Assembly: GCA_023457135.1 (NCBI GenBank)
Contig: JAEWMO010000119.1
Coordinates: 1-8,830 of the forward strand
Length of the DNA: 8,830 nucleotides
Direction of reading: 5' to 3'
Origin: Methanobacteriota archaeon
Lineage (GTDB): Archaea; Halobacteriota; Methanomicrobia; Methanomicrobiales; Methanoculleaceae
Shown: positions 6,602-8,830 of the stretch, in pieces
Position numbering within the stretch: the first letter of the stretch is position 1
Layout of the letters: every line of letters begins with the position of its first letter
Position numbers and translations under genes: made by a program
Notes under the pieces: generated by a model
The model's input: the letters and a program-made list of their open reading frames with translations, nothing else
Databases searched by the model: none
Told to the model about the DNA's origin: nothing

Positions 6602-6679
6602 GGACCGCCGTCCCGGCGGCCTATCCAAATAAGGTTGTTTTATTGAAAGTAATTTTGATGTAGGATGGTTATCCCCGGT

Positions 6680-6689
6680 GATATTTATC
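6680..6689 (+). promoter_or_regulatory. TATA box of cbiA/cfbB
   Basis: GATATTTATC is centred about 35 bases before the ATG at 6720, predicting a transcription start near 6708-6712 and a leader of about ten bases. AGGA (6711-6714), 5 bases before the ATG, could act as a weak ribosome site. Confidence 0.55.
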
Positions 6690-6691
6690 TT

Positions 6692-6712
6692 CTGTGGTAT
6701 TCAACACTACAG
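6692..6712. promoter_or_regulatory. Imperfect 21-base palindrome, candidate operator
   Basis: The half sites read CTGTGGTATT and AACACTACAG around a central C. Eight of ten base pairs are complementary, and one of the two others is G/T. It starts three bases after the cbiA TATA box and covers the predicted transcription start, where an archaeal repressor would block initiation. The responding regulator is unknown; a metal- or cobamide-responsive one would fit the genes on both sides. Confidence 0.35.
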
Positions 6713-6719
6713 GAACGTT

Positions 6720-8051
6720 ATGCGCCTGATCCCACGAGTAGTTGTCGCCGGAACCCAGAGCGGCTGCGGCAAGACCACGCTTGCAAGCGGCCTGATGGCA
6801 GCCCTCGCCGCCCGCGGGCTCGCCGTCCAGCCCTTCAAAGTGGGCCCGGACTTCATCGATCCTACGCACCACTCGGCCATCTGCGGCCGGACCTCGCGCA
6901 ACCTCGATCCCTACATGATGGGAGAGGCGGGGGTGCGGGAGACGTTCCACCGGGCCTGCGCCGGGGCCGACATCACCGTCATCGAGGGGGTGATGGGCCT
7001 CTACGACGGCCTCGACGGGACCGACACCGCGAGTACGGCGCACGTGGCAAAGATCCTCGACGCCCCGGTTCTCCTTGCGGTGGATGCGAAGGGCGCGTCG
7101 CGGAGCGTACACGCTATGGTCCGGGGGTATGCCGGGTTCGACCCGGACGTCCAGGTCGCCGGGGTCGTCTTCAACCGGGTCGGGAGCCCCCGGCACCGGG
7201 CGCTCATCGAAGCCACACAGGGCCTCCCTGTCTACGGCTGGATCCCCCGGCGGCAGGACCTTGTGGTCGGGAGCCGGCACCTCGGCCTCGCGATGGCCGC
7301 CGAGACCGACGCGCTCGCGCGGTTCGGGCCGGTGGTGGAAGAGTCCTGCGACGTCCCCGGTATCCTGGACCTCGCGCGGTCCGCCCCGCCCCTTCCGGAC
7401 CCGGCACAGAACCCGGACCGGCAGGAGGCAGGGATCAGGATCGGCGTCGCACGTGACGCCGCGTTCTGTTTCTACTATGCCGACAACCTCGACCGGCTCC
7501 GCCGGGCCGGGGCGGACCTGATCTGCTTCTCGCCGGCAGCGGACCGGCTCCCGGATGTGGACGCCCTCTACCTTGGAGGCGGCTACCCGGAACTCCACGC
7601 GGCGGCGCTCGCGTCCTCACGGTGCCGGGAGGATATCCGCCGGGCGGCCGACGACGGCATGCCCGTCTATGCGGAGTGCGGCGGACTCATCTACCTCACT
7701 GAGAGACTTGTGACCGGCGACGGCGAATACCCGATGGCCGGCGTCCTCCCGGCAGATGCCGCGATGACGGACCGCATCCAGGGTCTCGGCTACGTGGAGG
7801 CACGGGTGACCGGCGCCGCACCGCTCCTCGCACCGGGCTCCACGTTCCGGGGCCACGAGTTCCATTACTCACGCCTGGACTGTGCAAGGGACGCCCGCTT
7901 TGTCCTGAATCTTCTTCGGGGCCGGGGGATCGCTGGCGGCAGGGACGGTCTTGCCGTGCAGAACACGGTCGGGCAGTATACTCATGCTTATTTTCCGGAA
8001 GGCTTCGCCGAAAGGCTTGTCGGCGCAGCGGTGAGATACCGGCAGTCGTAG
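6720..8051 (+). CDS. cbiA/cfbB: Cobyrinate / Ni-sirohydrochlorin a,c-diamide synthase (CbiA/CfbB family)
   Basis: This 443-residue cytosolic enzyme uses ATP and glutamine to turn the a and c carboxylates of a tetrapyrrole into amides. In methanogens the family acts on Ni-sirohydrochlorin (coenzyme F430 route, CfbB) and, in corrinoid producers, on cobyrinate (CbiA). The N-terminal P-loop domain (about 4-195) shows GTQSGCGKTT (11-20), PFKVGPDFIDPTHH (38-51), RNLDPYMM (60-67) and EGVMGLYDG (89-97). The C-terminal glutaminase-like domain (about 238-443) has LYLGGGYPELH (283-293), the nucleophile Cys320 in YAECGGLIYL, RGHEFHYS (377-384) and the likely catalytic His422 in QYTHAYF. Length and motif order are normal. 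The ATG at 6720 is used because the in-frame GTG at 6678 overlaps the TATA box. It is divergent from the cobalt importer, which favours a corrin role, but one enzyme may serve both pathways. Confidence 0.93.
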   Translation: MRLIPRVVVAGTQSGCGKTTLASGLMAALAARGLAVQPFKVGPDFIDPTHHSAICGRTSRNLDPYMMGEAGVRETFHRACAGADITVIEGVMGLYDGLDGTDTASTAHVAKILDAPVLLAVDAKGASRSVHAMVRGYAGFDPDVQVAGVVFNRVGSPRHRALIEATQGLPVYGWIPRRQDLVVGSRHLGLAMAAETDALARFGPVVEESCDVPGILDLARSAPPLPDPAQNPDRQEAGIRIGVARDAAFCFYYADNLDRLRRAGADLICFSPAADRLPDVDALYLGGGYPELHAAALASSRCREDIRRAADDGMPVYAECGGLIYLTERLVTGDGEYPMAGVLPADAAMTDRIQGLGYVEARVTGAAPLLAPGSTFRGHEFHYSRLDCARDARFVLNLLRGRGIAGGRDGLAVQNTVGQYTHAYFPEGFAERLVGAAVRYRQS

Positions 8052-8079
8052 GGTATGAGCCCCTGAGACCTGCCGGTAT
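8036..8079. repeat. Perfect 10-base inverted repeat at the end of cbiA/cfbB
   Basis: ATACCGGCAG (8036-8045) and CTGCCGGTAT (8070-8079) are exact reverse complements around a 24-base loop that contains a smaller GGG/CCC pairing. The left arm is inside the last codons of cbiA and the stop codon is in the loop. It lies between two convergent genes, so the same hairpin forms in either transcript. It could protect 3' ends or aid termination. Confidence 0.6.
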
Positions 8080-8091
8080 GAAAAAAGAGGA
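8080..8091 (-). terminator. U-tract terminator of the lipoprotein gene
   Basis: Immediately after the lipoprotein stop codon the minus strand reads TCCTCTTTTTTC, a run of six T residues like known archaeal U-tract terminators. The inverted repeat at 8036-8079 follows rather than precedes the tract, so this would act as a hairpin-independent archaeal signal. Confidence 0.5.
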
Positions 8092-8763
8092 TCAGGTGGT
8101 TGCGTTCACGGTGACAATGACCACTCCGCCGGCCCCGGTTGTCTGCGACATGTAGGTGTAGTTGCCGGTGGCAGTGAAGGTGTACACGAATGTGTCACCC
8201 GGCTGGAGCAGCCCGGAGTCGAAGAAGCTCATAGCCCCGGTCCCTGTGACGGTCTGGTTCACGTCTCCATCGTTCGTCCAGCCCACCGTGGTGCCTGAGG
8301 GAACGGTGATCGTGCTCGGCACAAACCCGCCCTGGGTGATAGAGATTGTCTCGTCGGCGACCTCGGTTATCGGGGGTGCCGGCGGGGTCTCCGTCGCGCT
8401 CGCAACCGTGGTCGTCGGCGTTGTCCCGGCTACGGTAGTCGTCGCCGGGGTAGCGCCGTTCGCTGCGGTGGTCTCAGTCTCTGCCGGCGTCATCGTCGTC
8501 GCCGTCGCCATGGGCGTCCCGGTATCTACCGGCGTCGTCATCGGAGTCTCAGTCGGCCCCGCCGTTACGAATTGCGGAGTCTCGGTCTGATCTGCTGTTA
8601 CGAACTGCGGGGTCTCGGCCTCCAGTGTCCCTGTTGCCATAGGGGTCGTGGTTGCTGCCGGCGTTGCGCCGGGGATTGTCTCATTACCCGTAGGCTGTAC
8701 ACACCCTGCGATCATGATGCTCGCGACCACCATGAGGGCAAGGATACCAAACATTCTCTTCAT
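8092..8763 (-). CDS. Thr/Pro-rich lipoprotein with cupredoxin-like domain lacking copper ligands
   Basis: The gene encodes 223 residues. It starts with a lipoprotein signal peptide: MKRMF, a hydrophobic core (6-19) and a lipobox ending IAGC with Cys21 as the anchor. Residues 22-135 form a low-complexity linker of Thr, Ala, Pro and Glu with many TETP/ATPATTT-type units, likely extended and possibly O-glycosylated; it includes an 11-residue tandem repeat (50-71). Residues about 138-222 resemble a plastocyanin/cupredoxin domain: ITQGGFVPSTITVPSGTTV (141-159), GWTNDG, FDSGLLQPGDTFVYTF (181-196), NYTY and GGVVIVTV. The usual ligands are missing: VNQTVT (168-173) replaces the PHTV-type histidine, and the region after YTY has no Cys-His-Met set. 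It is probably an external, membrane-anchored protein without type I copper. The ATG at 8763 follows a strong TATA box at leaderless spacing. Convergent with cbiA. Confidence 0.85.
   Translation of the reverse strand: MKRMFGILALMVVASIMIAGCVQPTGNETIPGATPAATTTPMATGTLEAETPQFVTADQTETPQFVTAGPTETPMTTPVDTGTPMATATTMTPAETETTAANGATPATTTVAGTTPTTTVASATETPPAPPITEVADETISITQGGFVPSTITVPSGTTVGWTNDGDVNQTVTGTGAMSFFDSGLLQPGDTFVYTFTATGNYTYMSQTTGAGGVVIVTVNATT
8551..8616 (-). repeat. Two tandem 33-base repeat units in the lipoprotein linker
   Basis: Residues 50-60 (ETPQFVTADQT) and 61-71 (ETPQFVTAGPT) are two in-frame copies of an 11-residue unit, identical in nine positions, and the next residues begin ETP again. 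Synonymous differences between the copies show that the duplication is not brand new. Confidence 0.8.
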
Positions 8764-8785
8764 GCGGGGGACGATGCTTCTTGGC

Positions 8786-8799
8786 GTAAATAAACTTTA
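8786..8799 (-). promoter_or_regulatory. TATA box of the lipoprotein gene
   Basis: The minus strand reads GTAAAGTTTATTTACG, with TTTATTTA centred about 27-30 bases before the ATG at 8763. This is the clearest TATA box in the window. The spacing leaves almost no leader, and no Shine-Dalgarno sequence is seen. The element is flanked by short inverted arms GTAAA/TTTAC. Confidence 0.6.
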
Positions 8800-8830
8800 C
8801 CCAGGTGCTGAAAACGAAAATAGAGGGCGG

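Larger units (their letters stand above)
6592..6719. promoter_or_regulatory. Divergent promoter region between cbiMNQO and cbiA/cfbB
   Basis: This 128-base spacer drives transcription both ways. Its middle (about 6622-6690) is strikingly A/T-rich for this genome. For the minus strand, CCTTATTTGG (6625-6634) is the best TATA-like candidate for cbiM, with the CAATAAAAC run (6636-6646) as an alternative. For the plus strand, GATATTTATC (6680-6689) is a good TATA box. A GC-rich inverted repeat, CCGCCG-TCC-CGGCGG (6605-6619), sits before the cbiM ribosome site. I saw no sequence resembling a cobalamin riboswitch; the space is too short for one in the cbiM leader. Confidence 0.6.

Noticed and set aside
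5612..6628. A single 338-residue frame covering cbiN and part of cbiM
   Set aside because: Only its last 96 residues are CbiN; the earlier part is a shadow of cbiM. The ATG at 5902 has a good ribosome site.
6636..6655. Possible second palindrome in the A/T-rich part of the divergent promoter
   Set aside because: Pairing is poor once A/T richness is discounted.
6592..6719. Cobalamin riboswitch before cbiM or cbiA
   Set aside because: The spacer is too short for both leaders and no B12-box-like sequence was found.
8162..8590. Plus-strand Val-rich hydrophobic frame that looks like a membrane protein
   Set aside because: It is the reverse complement of the Thr/Ala-codon-rich lipoprotein linker; ACN and GCN codons read backwards give Val/Gly-type codons.

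Overview
The window looks like a GC-rich euryarchaeal genome, most likely a methanogen of the Methanomicrobiales (Methanoculleus-like). The clues are a CbiMNQO cobalt importer beside a CbiA/CfbB-type amidase (cobamide and coenzyme F430 synthesis), archaeal TATA-like boxes about 25-35 bases before several start codons, a threonine-rich lipoprotein with a cupredoxin-like fold, and a lipid kinase of the dolichol/phytol kinase family. The taxon is inferred from gene content and style, not from a marker gene.

Layout, left to right. (1) The end of an unrecognised plus-strand gene (1-239) is followed by a small membrane CTP-dependent lipid kinase (338-886, plus). (2) Convergent to it, on the minus strand, are a cation diffusion facilitator with a cysteine-rich tail (924-1910) and pyruvate kinase (1980-3479). 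(3) A minus-strand operon encodes a complete group I ECF cobalt transporter, transcribed right to left as cbiM (5899-6591), cbiN (5612-5902), cbiQ (4793-5569) and cbiO (3591-4796). Two junctions are ATGA stop/start overlaps (M/N and Q/O). CbiO carries a C-terminal extension of roughly 120-145 residues beyond the normal ATPase. A hairpin plus pyrimidine-rich stretch follows cbiO. (4) A 128-base divergent promoter region (6592-6719) separates the importer from cbiA/cfbB (6720-8051, plus). It holds an imperfect 21-base palindrome just downstream of the cbiA TATA box. (5) Convergent to cbiA is a lipoprotein gene (8092-8763, minus). A perfect 10-base inverted repeat and a T6 tract lie at the junction.

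How the genes fit together: CbiMNQO brings Co2+ into the cell. The divergently transcribed amidase acts on the corrin ring (cobyrinate a,c-diamide) and, in methanogens, also on Ni-sirohydrochlorin on the way to F430. The CDF protein is a divalent-metal exporter and could buffer excess metal, but its link to the cobalt genes is only by proximity. Pyruvate kinase, the lipid kinase and the lipoprotein look like unrelated neighbours.

No tRNA, rRNA, CRISPR array, insertion sequence or origin was seen, and no gene-free stretch exceeds 300 bases. No clearly new system is visible. The most unusual points are the CbiO extension, the ligand-less cupredoxin lipoprotein, the CDF cysteine tail and the candidate operator in the cobalt/corrin divergent promoter.
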